Assembly (NCBI RefSeq): GCF_026151205.1
Contig: NC_087072.1
Coordinates: forward strand, 9,421,669 to 9,485,668
Direction: 5' to 3'
Origin: Bolinopsis microptera
Taxonomy: Eukaryota; Ctenophora; Tentaculata; Lobata; Bolinopsidae
Length of the DNA: 64,000 nucleotides
Shown: positions 33,936-48,300 of the stretch, piece by piece
Numbering within the stretch: the stretch's first letter is position 1
How the letters are laid out: every line of letters begins with the position of its first letter
Notes under the pieces: generated by a model
What the model saw: only the letters and a program-made list of their open reading frames with translations
Databases searched by the model: none
What the model was told of the DNA's origin: nothing
Made by a program: the position numbers and the translations under genes

Positions 33936-36152
33936 TTATAATCATGGGTAGAGTGGCAAGTGGACCGCTGCCAGTGTCTCTCTTTCCCAAATGCCAAACA
34001 AAAGGAAATGATATTAATGATTAATTTGAATAACAAATAACCGTCCGCAAATGTAAAATGATACCGATAATGAAATCGGTCGCTCGCTTTTCCCATCCAA
34101 ATACAATTGTAACAGATTAAGGGTGATCCCCTTCGTTTACATTATGCCAATTTGGAGGTATCTACAATGTTCAGAAGCAGAAAGTGGAACATGAGCGGTA
34201 AGAAAGTGGTAACTGTGTGTATCTCTTTGGAATCTCTCTGGCTGACTCCTGGGACCCACATCCCAACCACTTCCCGTTGAAATTGCATTGGTCCAAAATT
34301 GTGACTTATTTGGCTGTATTACATAATACACTCAACATTACATGTTTACTCAGTAGAAGCCTGACGATATGTCCAATACTTACGATCCAAAAGATTAAAG
34401 CCATCCATCTAGCAAGGTAACGTAGACATACGTGAACGAGACATTGCTAGCGCGAAAAAGTTGCAACGACATATCTCGGTTCGCGCGTTACGTATCTTCC
34501 ATATCTCCATATCTTGCAAACGCTTCAAATTTTTCGCTGCTGGGTAAAATAATAGCCCTCGGCACATCCAGCAAATAATTTGAAGATTTTCCAGTTGATG
34601 TAAATGAATCACTATTCATGACAGGTGAGTGCAATATCGCAAAAAATAGCCACAAAAAACATGCGCTCTGATCTTCACGAAAGCACTGTAAAAATAGAAT
34701 ATATTTTACAAGGCTATTTTCTCGGGTAATCTAATTAATGGTACGCTTTCTTTAACTTGGCTTTATTATGTGGTAAGTTTTGACAACGATTGACAGAACT
34801 TTGCATGTAATTGCAAAAAGGAAGCCAGTGCATGCTAACGTTGCCTACAATTTATCTTGTATATCTCCGATGTAGAGAGAAAAAAAGGTCAAACAACAAT
34901 ATGACAGATCTATGAATCCTCATACACTTTCCTAATATGGAATACATTCATGTTTCTTTGATCAATACTGCCAAAGAAAGATTCCTAGATTGCAGTGAAC
35001 ATCGTATGAAAACTACACATTAATCCATTCCGAGTATTAAAGTTAATCCAAACAAACATAGCGTCTTATCTCTAACTGTTTCGATAATGGAACATTCATT
35101 TTCTACATTAATTAATATAACAAATAATATTAAAAGTGTTATTCACCACTTTATACATATCATTTCATTGTCTAAATGTAAGGTAGATACAAATCAATTC
35201 CATTTTTTGATTGATTGAAATTCGGAAATCTTTTAAGATTGGAAAGAGGATAAAAATTGGCACCCACGAGCTTCATATCTTTTATATTCGCTTATCTTCG
35301 CCTAAATTGATAAAATTGAGCAAATCAAAGCCTATAGATTTATCAAAATTAATCAATTTGGAAAATGGTGCAGTTAACTATAGCGAAATGTATATATAAA
35401 AGAGAATGCACCTTGTATATCATTTCTTTTTATGATTTGAAAGCTTAAAAAGGAACCCAATATATAATACAAACACATTTGGTGTACTCTTAAGTGTACA
35501 GCGTACAGAAATATGTGTAATATGTGTAGCTATGCCGCATATTTGACAGATGGGAGAGTGTCATCGCCATTTCCGGAATCGACTTTTGGGTATTTTTGGA
35601 ATAAAGCGGCAGAAAAAGTCGGAAATTAATCTCACCAATTTTTTTATAAGTGGCAAAATTAGCTGACTAGTTACCGAACCATCTCTAAATTTGTCGCCAT
35701 GAATTGCAAAATGGCGGAAATTCATAGCTAAAATTGTTGCCCGAAATTTTGATAATAACATGGTTAGGGTCGACGAAACAACTCCCCCAGATGGGAAACA
35801 GGCAAATAAATTGGCACACCGTTCTCATTTATAAAGCAAGCAAAATTTGTATACATCGTATAATAATGTACAAGTGCAATTTATAGTATGCAATGGAGAG
35901 CTTGCATCTAAAATAATATTTGCTAAACGAAAACAAAAAAACAATAAAAATAATTAACACTGATATGGGTGTGTCGTTCCGGACCATTTAAACAATTTAA
36001 CTAGTGCTCCACTAATTCAATATAGCGATAACTCTTTCAACTCGGATAAGTTCAGAGACAGAAATCCTGAAAATTATACCATTGCTAAAATTGTCAACGA
36101 TAAATAACACATCAATGTTGAATAAACATAGCTTGTAAATGCTTATTTAACT
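33936..36152. other. Intergenic, no gene supported
   Basis: AT-rich sequence downstream of SNRK. Short ORFs show no domain or splice support. Confidence 0.5.
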
Positions 36153-36165
36153 TTTATTATTTATT
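36153..36165 (-). promoter_or_regulatory. Distal polyadenylation signals of SNRK
   Basis: Two AATAAA hexamers on the minus strand (36153-36158, 36160-36165), about 200 nt past the long-form stop at 36364. Confidence 0.6.
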
Positions 36166-36363
36166 CGGAGAATGATAAAATAAAACAATGGCAAGCCACA
36201 GAGCCATGTGAATACAGTGAGTTCATAAAAAAACTTTGTTAAGGGCCCCAAGACATCTACATTTTACGTGATATACAGAGAATCAATATAAACCCTGTAG
36301 CAATGTACAATAAATATCCAGAAACTACGGTATTATAAGCATACCACGTGACCAGGACACACA

Positions 36364-39300
36364 TCACATGACACTGCAGATAGTGCTCTTAACACTTCCA
36401 AACATCTCAATAGGTAGACCATCGTCCGAGGTGAGTCTCTGGAACTCAGGTGCGTTATCACACCGCGCGTTCCCATTGGACTCTATGTTATCTGTGTGTC
36501 GCTCAATGTCCTCAATACTCCAGTAAACAGGATGTCTGATGTATTTGACAGTGTGTTCGTTTGTGTACTCGGCTATGTTTGGCAGCACGCTGCTTGGAGA
36601 TGTTGGAGATGTGAGTTCTGGTTCCCTCTCCGTCAGGTTATAGTTCGCTTCCAGGTGACGGAGTTTCTCTTGGACTAGAGCCAGCATGTTGCTGCTTGGG
36701 CTTTTCTTAGCTGCGCTTCGATCTCGTTTTGATAGCCCAGAAAGTTTCTTCCGTTTTGCTAAATCCAATTCAGAATCGTCTGAAAGTTGCATGTTATGGT
36801 AGAGTGTTTGCAAAATCTATAAATAGCTTTCATAAATAGACTTGCATTTTTACTTGAAAACATAGTCTTCTACAATGAAATTGAACTTTCTAAAAAGAAG
36901 CACAAATCTGTTTTTAGCATGTAGAAGATTATCTCTTCTTCTTCTTACCCGAACTAAGTTCAACAGAGGATGAGAAAGATGAGTGGTTAGAACCATCCTT
37001 GCCCGTCTCCTTCTTCCTTTGAACACATAGAGGAGTCGCCAGAGGGGACACCATGTCACTCGCCTCTTCTGGAAACGTCAGCGAGTTATTTCCTAAATTT
37101 AAAAGATAAGAACCGACCAAATTCTAGAATTTTCTAAATTCTTGCCCCATTTTTATTTATGCTTTGTGAGCTTCAGTGAGCACACTTTACTGTACAGTGT
37201 ATATCTGCACATGGCACATCACAAACCACATGTATACATTATATCTTGGCATGGTTGTTGTTCGAGTTATATATATACGAATTTCTAAAGTGAAGGCAGT
37301 TCCTTTAACTTGATTAAATAATTAATATAAGCCACAGCAGCGTTAGCACGTGCTAGCATCACATATCATGCACACATTCAATTACAATGACAACATTTGT
37401 ACACAAAATGTACATATTTTGAGTATCTCTGACAAATTATCACCTCCAAAATGAGTACTGAGTAGTCACGTACCAACCACCACACCTCTCAAGGACCACC
37501 ATGGTCCTTCTAGAACAAACCCTCTTACACCAATAGAGGTTTATTACTAAATAAGCAAGAAAAACATGGGCCCTGCACCATTAACTATGCTAACAAACCT
37601 GACAAGTATAAACCAAGGGGGCCCTGATAATACTAACTCACCTGATTCCAGCGAAGTAGATACAGTGAGGGGGGAATGTCTCTTCTTCTTAAGAGTACTG
37701 GGTTGAGACTTGCTAGCAGCTAGATAAACCTCGTCTGCTGGACCCTCCTCCTCTTCTATGTTCACAAGTCCTCCAGAGGGAGGGGTCGGTCGTCGGAACA
37801 ACCTACAGTCGATACTAGATAGTTATGTAGCATGTCTTTTAGAACAACCTACAGTCGATATTAGATAGTTATGTAGCATGTCTTTTAGAACAACCTACAG
37901 TCGATACTAGATAGTTATGTAGCATGTCTTTTAGAACAACCTACAGTCGATACTAGATAGTTATGTAGCATGTCTTTTAGAACAACCTACAGTCGATACT
38001 AGATAGTTATGTAGCATGTCTTTTAGAACAACCTACAGTCGATACTAGATAGTTATGTAGCATGTCTTTTACTTTTATTGGAATGTTAGGATTTTATGTT
38101 GCGTACACTGTACATGGGCTCGTAAATATATGTACAGGCCCACTAATTATGTATTTCATGCCATCAGCTTGGAATATGTTTATATAGCTCAGAAATTATT
38201 CGGGTTACCCAATTAGGATATGATAATTGAGAAAATGAGAATGGTGTACAGACTGAAAGTAGCCATATAAAAGTAGGCAACTTCTAAATGTAGCAGGTAA
38301 AATAGAGCCGGAGAGTGTTCTTACCTGGTAAGAGTCTTAGAGCGCGGCACTGAGTCGAATATGCCACCATTAGAGTTGGTGTCCTCGTCCTCACTGTCAT
38401 CTGAAGACGACCCTATTGCGTGGATGTTTAACGAAGCAATAGTTCGACGTGATGTTCGCTTCGGTGACGCTTTCATCTTTCCCGTAAAGAAGGTGTCCTC
38501 GTCACGCAGGAATTTGTCGCCGCCGAGAGTTGGAGATTTGGAGGGTTCCTCCTCTGAGCCGCTGCAGCTGCTCCCTGGTGGTTATTAGCGGTTACTTGAA
38601 CGGTTCTTGGAACTTTGGATTGGTACAGTTATTGTGAATATCGAGATCTCTCATCTATGCTGTTGCTGCAGCCGGTAAGATTTTGATTATAATTTATATA
38701 TATAAAAAATCATGGCTCAACCCTTGAAGTACAAAATTAAAGGGTTATTAAAGCCGAAGAGATAAATAATAATCAAGAGAAGGTAAAAGTTCAATTTTAA
38801 AGATCGCTTTATAAAGCTTGCAAAATTAATGCTTCAAATACACCATTGAGTTTCAATTTAAAAAGGTCTTGCTGAGCTATTATATATAAGGGGGCTATTT
38901 AGCAATGTTAACAATGTAACTAGCGAGAGTACCTACTAAGTTCTCCACCATTTAGACGAGACACAATAAGAGATATTAACTCTATAAAACCCCTAACTCG
39001 GACCGTTGTCAGCTACTATAATTTAGCTGCAACTTTGTAACGTGCTGGATATTACAGCTCAGGGGCTTATACTCTACACTCTACAGCTGTGCGAGGTAAA
39101 TATAGGGTGCACACTACATAGTACATAGTTCATAGTGCATTCTACATAGTACATAGTACCTAGTACATACTACATTAATTCAATATACATGCCTTCGATT
39201 CTTCAGAATATCTTAACGTTATATTCAAACAAGACATGAAAATGAGATGCGCAAACTGAGTGTGACCTTTGTCGTCCCATGACTTCGGTTTCTGCTAAAT

Positions 39301-42300
39301 CTTCTGAAAGGTCACCGTCGAGAAGGTTTAATGTTCGAGGTCCCTCGAGGGTATATTTCGAGGCTTAACATTTGAGGGCAAATGTTAAAGGTTTGATGTT
39401 CGAGAAGCTGCGATACATTTCATTGTGAGTGTATTATTATAAAACCCAATCTATTAGTTTTGGTAATTTGTTAATCTGTCGATGCACAGCTGGGGCACAG
39501 TTGATTTAACGTTAAAAATAGACTAATAATTTCTAAATCTAGAATTAACTTCAACGATACAGAAGTTCATGTATAAGGCAGAAGCTTCTACGCGTACGGT
39601 TACAGAAGTGAAGCGCAAAACAGAGTTGAACTAGGTTTAACAACTTCATTGCAGTAAAAGATATATTGTGTAGTACACGTAAGACGGTGAAGATATATCT
39701 TGTTAAACAGTATTTAGTATTCCCTGAACACCATATAAAGCTCATCTCATCCTCATTACTTATATCAGTACTACGTGTGTTAGATATAAAACAAACTGAT
39801 AAACAGTTTATTTTATATCAGAAGTGGTAGCGCGAGCGTTATAGTAAAGTTTTTACCATTAAGTCAATGCATGGGTTCTTGAAAGCCTTTACAGATGTAT
39901 GAGAATTGCCTTTTTTTAATGATATGAGCAGTTGTGGAGTTCAATTGCTATATCCCGTACAATACTTGCATTTTCTTGAAAAACTTTTAAATGAGATGAA
40001 TAATGAATATTGAATATTGATGATAATTGATCGGTGATCATTTTATTTCTCGATTCGCAAGGAATATAGATAGAACCAGCAATCAGAATACTATTATTAT
40101 TATCAACAGTTAGGAGTCAGGAAAACATCGTTTAATCATCTGCGGAATGTGCTATACTTTTGTCAGAAAAGATAATAACTAACTTCCTTCCATATGAATT
40201 ATGATTATTTATTTTATAATTATAAAAATGGGCTTGCGTAGTGGAATGTTGGAAACTATTGTACACTTTCATCGTGTCTCGATGCATGGATCCATATAAA
40301 ATTGAGTTTAGTCGCAGAATATTTTCATTCTGAATGCTTCAATTAATGTCTAAAATTCAATATGGAGATAGTGTTTCTTAGACCATGATAAGTGACAAGG
40401 AATGTACGTCAAGTACACATATTTACTGCAACAGCCAACGTTCAACTTCAAGATTACGCTATGTAACGGTATATTAGTGCGTGGTTACATTTCTATAATT
40501 TTATAGTTGAATATTTTCTGGTTCTTCGGTAGGCTGAACAGTGAAGATTTATCAGATCTACAATACACATTAATAAGTGTAATTGCATGTTTTCAACCAC
40601 GGAGAAATAAGAAATTATTCAACAACTTACCTCATGAATATTTTAATTAATTTGTAGGTCATGCGACGCTCGTCAATTTAACCGCAACATCTTTACCAGC
40701 AACATGTTGAGGTGAAAACTTAAGTAACGTGATCATTGACCATGATTGATCTTTAGGAGAGGTTATCCCTTCTTTTAATATGATAACTCCTTATTTGCAG
40801 ATTACGTCATGACAATTATTACGTTATATTGTTATCATAAACATTATGATGACATTAATCTAACCAGTCAAATGATGTTTGAAGTAGTCAGAAGCAGTTT
40901 TTGCGTTTTAAATGGATATGCTTGATGACGTAGAAGAGGCGTTTAGTCTTAAAAACATACTCAACAGTACCAGGAGAACTCAATATCTATCCTAATTTAT
41001 CAGTCTGATTACTATATTATAACAATTGATATCACGGCCCTTAAAAAGCACAAATAATATACATATATGTATAACTCCTCTGTGACTAATCGACTGACTA
41101 CTATACTGACCACTGTACTGACTACTTATACTGTGCTGACTACTGCACTGTACTGACAACTCTACTGACTATGCAAAAATTATCAAACTCCTGAAATAGT
41201 GAACACGTTTTTTATACTGAAATCTTCCGAAATGTGCTCGATAGAGCACGCGTGAGGGCGAAGTGAACAGTAAAAATATAAGAGTAACCCTTTATTTTCC
41301 TCGCGTACTGCGTAGGAGCTGATAGTTGAACTACTAAATATTCAAGCATTTTACGGAAAGTTCTAGAGGAAAGAGTGATTAGCATGATATAAACTCAATT
41401 CAATCTATAACAGGTCTGGTGTTATGAACATTATTCTGACTAGACTGGGCACACGATTGAAGGTTGTAGATCAGGTGGTACATCAGCTAGTAAAGGTATA
41501 AAACACCGCCCGTTTCTGAGAAGTACAGCTATCACCAGAACATCACGTGTCATCACGTGACAACTCCCCCACGACGCTCACTAGAACTCATATTACTAGA
41601 ACGGGCAGCCGAGCTGATACATTTGTTATAACTTACATTATTCATATTATATCAAAGATACAACTGTAATGAATATCATATAATGCATTATAGAGTTATA
41701 GGCTGTTTAGTGTACTTGGCTTTTCATTCTCTCCAGTGTGCAAATGCATTGTAACTTTGTAATGTATACGGCGAACGTTCTAGGCTATAGTTGTTCTTTT
41801 GATCAAATAATTACTGAACATGCAATTTGCAAACGTAAGGGCCAATTCATAATGAAACATGATATTAATATTATCAGATAATATGATATTATGATACAGT
41901 GACCAAGTAAGGAGATGGCTGAATCAATAGAAGATAATATTATGATTTGTTGTAGAGGTTAACTTTCAGAAAGAACAAATGGGCAGCGAAAAGTTGCTTC
42001 GTCAAGTTGATTTGACTAATTATTATTGGCTTGTAATGAATCGGTATTTTTGTAATCACTGTGGGGATTCTTAGCTTACTGTTCATTACATCCCAAAATT
42101 TAACGAGATCTTTCACTTTAGGTTGAACTCCATCAACCGACTTCGAAGACGCTGATAAGGATTATATTTAAACATCAACTAAATCTCATTGACATTTAAA
42201 GGTTAAAAGGTTAAATGCTTTAAATTGTAGCTGAACAAGGGCGGGAAAAGGTTTTTATCTTTATCGAGAGGTGATAAGAGGTGATAAGAGTCAAGGTATT

Positions 42301-45300
42301 GTAACCTGGCTACGTTACAGGTAACAAATTACGGTATATAAATACAGGTCTGTATTTATATACCGTAATTTGTAATTTGTATACACAATTTTAGAAACTC
42401 CCACAAATTTCAATACCCACATTGAGAACCCAAATCACTTGTGCTCACATACAAATCTGAGTACTACGAGCTTTAGGCTGCACATGCTTATGAAATAACC
42501 GTAGATCATGGTCTTGGTTCCACCTGCTCTGGCTAATGGAAATTAGATCCATGACACATTATACAAAATAGGCAAGGATAGGCGAGCACATTACTGATGG
42601 ATTTTCCGAAGAATTTTGGGCAATGAAGATCGATGTTGTGCCACAATAGACCTTGATAGTTTAATTGGTCTTGATAGTTAATATAAACTACTTCAGCTCA
42701 CAGCTTTATTGTGAATTATGTACAGAGAGCTAGCAAGAGAGCTAGCTAGAGAGTGCTAGCTCGAGTTTGGTGGGACCGGACCCTGGGCGACTAAGAAAGA
42801 GCTGCTAACACAGTGTTCTACGCTACCTCTGATCAGTAACTTATAATCCTTGTCCCTGACAGGGAGAGCAATACTAGCCACGTGTTTAAAACTCCTCTCC
42901 ATCAGCCCCTGCATCAGATGGGGCCCTGTATTCCTTTTACGTCTCATCAACACTGCACAAGACACGTTATGGTTACTGGCGCCGTATTTGGTCGCATTTG
43001 GGTGAGCTCAACTATCTTATATTTTGGAGCTCGCACTTTGGGTTTGCAGTAAAATCATCAATCTTTTTTTTCATAAAATATGATACATTTTTTATCAACA
43101 TTTTCAGCGAAGTCGCGCAGCATGCGTTAGATTTTCAGCCTTGAAGCGAAAGCTCAAAACAACGTATCATAAACCCATGATCGCTTAGCAGCAAATTCAT
43201 CATATCATGAACACCGAACCCAAATTAACACAATATATCATATTCATGATCAAAATAGCAGATCCCAAACTGAAATAGTCAGGCAACAGAAGAAGCTTTT
43301 TCTCTCTTTCCATTGCTCCTGCCTGACTTACCACTGGTTCGGAGACTCCCCAGTCTGTAGTGGTGTTTGTTTTGTTTTCTCCTAGAACTTGAGGAGGTGG
43401 TCGCGGGGGCAGCTGCCACTTCGGGGGTGGGAGCCACTGCGGTTACTGTTTTAGGAGAAGCTGTCGAGGTGGTTGTGTCGGCGGTTGTGTCGGCGGTGGT
43501 TTCCCCTCGGGTACTCTCGGGTATATCCCTACCTCGCCAGCGCCTGAGGGTATTTTGTAAGAAAATGTCCGATAATCGGAGAGTAGCAATAATTTACAGT
43601 TTTACAAAAAGTGCTTCAAGAACAATCATTTCATGATACTTCCAGAGATTAGTTTCACCCAAAAAAAAAGAGACAGAAATCAGAGTAAGACCAGTCAAGG
43701 ATCAATGGGCACACATCACGACCTCTCTACGAGATTTCAGAATACTCTCCCTCAGTACTTCCGGAGCAACTTCCAGACGAGGAAAAGGTGAGTATACAGG
43801 ACGTGAAGGTGAGAATATGACACGTGACTAGTCACCATAAAGTGCCTCACTAAATTCTATCAGTCCTTCTCAGACCACCCATCAGAACATATGATTACCT
43901 AAACTTTACCCAGGCATTTGCAATACCATTACGAATAAAACTCCCACCACCACCGCCGCTGCTGCCAGATTTGCAGCGGTCATCGGCGTGACCGTCGTGG
44001 CTATTTGGTTTGTTGTCGTGGTAAACAGCCTGACCGCTCAGTTTATCGGCTTGACCGCCGAGGTTGTAGGCCTGACCGCCGTACGGGTGGACTTGGTTGC
44101 GGCGCTGTTTTGAGGGACTGCCGCAGTAACTGGTAGGCCGCAGTAACTGGTGCTTTTTCGAGGACAAACTGATAAAGGTAGCGACAAATAACGGATTATT
44201 GTGGGGGGATCAATCTTCATTAACAAAACATATTCCAATTATTCATTACATAGCATATTCAGCAGAAATTTTTTAAAATATAGCAGTTATATCATGGAAA
44301 CGGATGCATTAAACGCCTGGATAATGGATTTGGCACAAAGCTACAAGTAGAGTAAACTCTGGGAAATATCTCAAATGAAGCTAAGTATCGGAAAACAAAG
44401 TGTAAAGCAATAAGCGATCAATTTACAATGCTTATGAGCAGGGGTCGACCGAGGGCAGGATTTTCGACCGAGGCCGAGGCCGAGGAAAATACAGTTAGTT
44501 AAGACCGAGGCCGAGGACAACCGAGGTTTCTTTTTTTGACCGAGGCCGAGGCCGAGGCCGAGGAGTGCAAATTTTGACCGAGGCCGAGGCCGAGGCCGAG
44601 GAATTTTGGCAGAAAAATTGTTGGGAAAAAGGGCATTGTTTATTAGGAAAAGCGCACTGTACCTAATCAGATTGTACTGTGTACTATACTGTGTACACAC
44701 GTTACAATCATTATGAAGGGGCAAGTTCGCCAAGAGTCAGGAGTGGGCATGCTAATAAGCAGAGCTATCCGAGGTACCGCGACAATTGACCCCCCGACAA
44801 TTGACCCCCGACAATTGACCCCCCGACAATTGACCCCCCGACAATTGACCCCTATGTAATTACACTGGGGTCAATTGTCGCGAAATCTAGGGTTTAGTAC
44901 GACAATTGACCCCCCGACAATTGACCCCCATGTAATTACACTGGGGTCAATTGATCGGGTCCTGGGTCAGGGTTAGGGTTAGGGTTAGGGTCAGGGTCAG
45001 GGTTAGGGTCAGGGTCAGGGTCAGGGTCAGGGTCAGGGTCAGGGTCAGGGTCAGGGTCAGGGTCAGGGTCAGGGTCAGGGTCCTGGGTCCTGGGTCCTGG
45101 GTCCTGGGTCCTGGGTCAGGGTCAAGGTCAGCCGTGGGTCAATTGTCGGGGGGTAAATTGTCGGGGGTCAATTTTCGGGGGGTCAATTGTCGGGGGGTCA
45201 ATTGTCGCCCACCCCTATCCGAACCTTGCTGAGCGTTCAAGGAAATATCTATCTGCGCCGGCGAGCTCAGCAGCACCAGAGAGATTGTTTTCTACAGCAG

Positions 45301-48300
45301 GGCACATCCTGAAGTTAAATCGCCTCAGCCTTAAGCCAACAAACTTTGAGGGGTGCTTGTTTCTCAAAAAGAACATCGGAACATTTGGGGACAACTTCGG
45401 CCCCTGTCCAAATGAATTTGAAGCCCCAAATAAAGAGGACTGTCCCCCTTCTTCTGAGCTGTGCACAGAAGATTATTCTGATTCAGAGTGCTCAGATATT
45501 GTCATTTCATCAGACGATGAATCTTAGACTATGATATTTTTAGTTTTGTGTCCTGGTCAATTGGTCGTTTTATTTTCAATTTTACAAATTCGTTTACATT
45601 AACCTCACAAACCTTACAAAAATCCTCGGTCAAATCCTCGGTAAAATCGTCAAATTTCGCCGAGGCCGAGGAATTTCGAATCTATTTTTGACCGAGGCCG
45701 AGGCGAACCGAGGAATTGTCCTCCTGACCGAGGCCGAGGCCGAGGCCGAGGAAAAATCGCCATTCCTCGGTAAAACCGAGGCCGAGGCCGAGGACTCGGT
45801 CGACCCTTGCTTATGAGTACAGTATTTACGGTTTATGAGTACCGTATAGTATAGATAACCCAGCGGGGCAATGTTGAATGTTGATGAGTATTGAGTGATA
45901 AAAGAGGACCCGCCAAAGAAGAAAAAACAAATTGATTAGCTGGAGAAATGATCAATGTTGAAAAGTTAAAGCGGGAGAAATGATCATATCAGTGTTGAAA
46001 AGCTAAAGACCAAACCACTCTATTGTACGTTACCCTTTGCCCGTTTCGCACAACTCTAAAAAGAAACTGATACAAGCATTGCTACACGATAGCAATGAAG
46101 GTGACTGCATTGCAGGGATGGGTGTGTTTTCCCTTTTATTACGGGGACTGTTCAAAGGTCCCCCCACGGTGTCTCTCCTCCTTTTAATGGTTCAGTTTCA
46201 TATTTACGAAAGAATACTTTAAAACTTCCATTATTTAGTCGCAATAGATAGTAAACATGCTCGCAGTCAAGCAGGTTTCATGTAACTATTAACCCATTAA
46301 GTCAATGAAAGATAAAAAAGTAGGCATCTAAATAATCTGTTCACTGTTGCGTTGCTAGTTCGAGCATCTCTGATTACGGCGGGAAGTACCAACCTTGTTC
46401 GGATGTCGTTGAGCAAATCAACGTTAGCTTCTGGCATACTGCCACGCCGTTTGTCAGTTATACTGATGCTCTCTACAGCCGGCACCATCTGATGTACCAC
46501 CTCTTTTATCCTCTTCTGTTTCAACTGGGGTTAGGGTGTTAGAACAGGGATATATATTTTATATAAGATAAGGTTCAATTGTAAATTGATCAAAAATCTT
46601 TCTCCTCTAGCCTTCTCGAATATTCATGTTAGTCTTGAAATTAAGGACTGGGAATATTTGTAAGCATGACTGGAAGACTTGTTATAACATTCAATGGGCG
46701 GGTGTCCAAACAAAGCTGTTAATTCGGGCCGGAAATTTAACAGAAAAATTAGAACATTGCGACGGATTTAACCGTTTCATTATTATATTTAAGTATTTAG
46801 CACATGACGTTCACAAAAACATTGGTCACATACACAATCAGGGCCAGGGTGTAGGAAGCCCTGTACACAATACGAACCTGTTCCGCTAGAAGTAGGTATG
46901 TAGCCGAGATATAATCGTAACTATTGGCATCTATCGATTTCTTCAGAAGCTCTCGAGTTGCTATCTTGTTATCAGATAGAATTTTAGCCACTTTTTCGTG
47001 TTCTTCTGGAGTTATACCGACCTGAATTATTAAGAGTTACGACTTATGAGGCTTTAAAGCAGGGTGAATATTTACGGTTTCTAAATGCAATAAAAATGTT
47101 ATAAATTTGATAATTGGTCAGTAAGACACCCCACGCCCATCCAACGAAGTGACTAGACACTGTACATCGATATCGATACATTTGGTTTGAAGATCTTGGC
47201 AAGGATAGAGTCATACCTTACTTCTTTCGACTATTAATTAGGAATGAATTTACCAAATACATTTACAGTGTCAGCCACGTAAACTAATGGAGACGAATAT
47301 TTATATCTTCTTGGTAATAAACTGACGACATTCAGTGGTGTGGTGCAGTGTTGAAATGATTTAGATCTAAAATTAGTAATCACCTCATGAACGAGCCCGT
47401 TGATAGGTCCACCTATTTTAACTTTGGAGCACCAGGGGTGAGCCAGCACCTCGTCCACCGTGATCCGGTCCTTTGGGTCAACCACTATCATCCGGGATAA
47501 CAAACTGGAGGGTGTGACGTCACTTTTGTTTAACACATGATCGATATTTGGGACTTGTATAGGTTTTAAATGTCAGGTAGGGATCAGGTATATAATTATA
47601 TCATATCGAGTTGTAAGGACCGCCTAATTATAGGTTTATAATATGTCGTGGAGACTGTACTTGGGAAATCTAGCAAGTATTTGATAAATCAACATTCATT
47701 TGGGGAGCCATTGCTGCTCAATTTGCTGCATAACTTACTCTTTGAGGTCATCTGAAATCTCGTCAGGCATTTCGTAGCTCCCGTCCATTATCTGCGGGGT
47801 GAAATTAGAATAGAGGTCCAATGAAATTAGAATAGAGATCCAATGAATTATGAAGAACAAAAAACAACGCCTATCATTGAACAAAAGTCCGAAGTTTGGG
47901 AATAAGGAACGAATATCTTCCATTATAAACCGAAGATATCAAAAATTCAGTTGATCGCGTAATTATAATGCAAATTGTGGTACCTTGGTGAGAGTCTCAC
48001 TCTGGTTAACCTCTGAGAAGGGCAGTCTGCCAGCCACCATCTGGAAAAGCATGACACCCAGGGACCACACATCTACAGCTGGCGGATCATACTCTTCCTG
48101 GAGCAGGATCTCCGGGGCGGAGTATTTCCAAGATCCACAGTACGTCATCAGCTTCTCACCTGAGAGAACCGAGAATAATCTAGAATGTTCGGTGGAAAAG
48201 TATTAAAATGTACATACGTCTAATTATAGATAAGTGTGTAAGTAAGTGGTGTTATTCACCACAATTCAATACCAGTGGTATCAATCCTAACATACATTGT

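Larger units (their letters stand above)
44439..45809 (+). mobile_element. hAT transposon, internally deleted, in a SNRK intron
   Basis: 1371 bp with 15-bp ends CAGGGGTCGACCGAG and CTCGGTCGACCCTTG (one mismatch as inverted repeats) and a perfect 8-bp target duplication CTTATGAG (431-438 and 810-817 of the 44 and 45 kb blocks). Both subterminal regions are packed with GACCGAGGCCGAGG units, which may be transposase-binding repeats as known for hAT elements. It retains the transposase C-terminus and carries a nested 442-bp insertion. Confidence 0.93.

Noticed and set aside
43909-44169. Minus-strand ORF with GGQA repeats, acceptor TTATCAG and donor GTAAAG, as an extra SNRK exon
   Set aside because: The exons on either side (ending 46394, starting 43543) join each other in phase 2. 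This piece would enter in phase 2 but leave in phase 0 or 1, breaking the frame.
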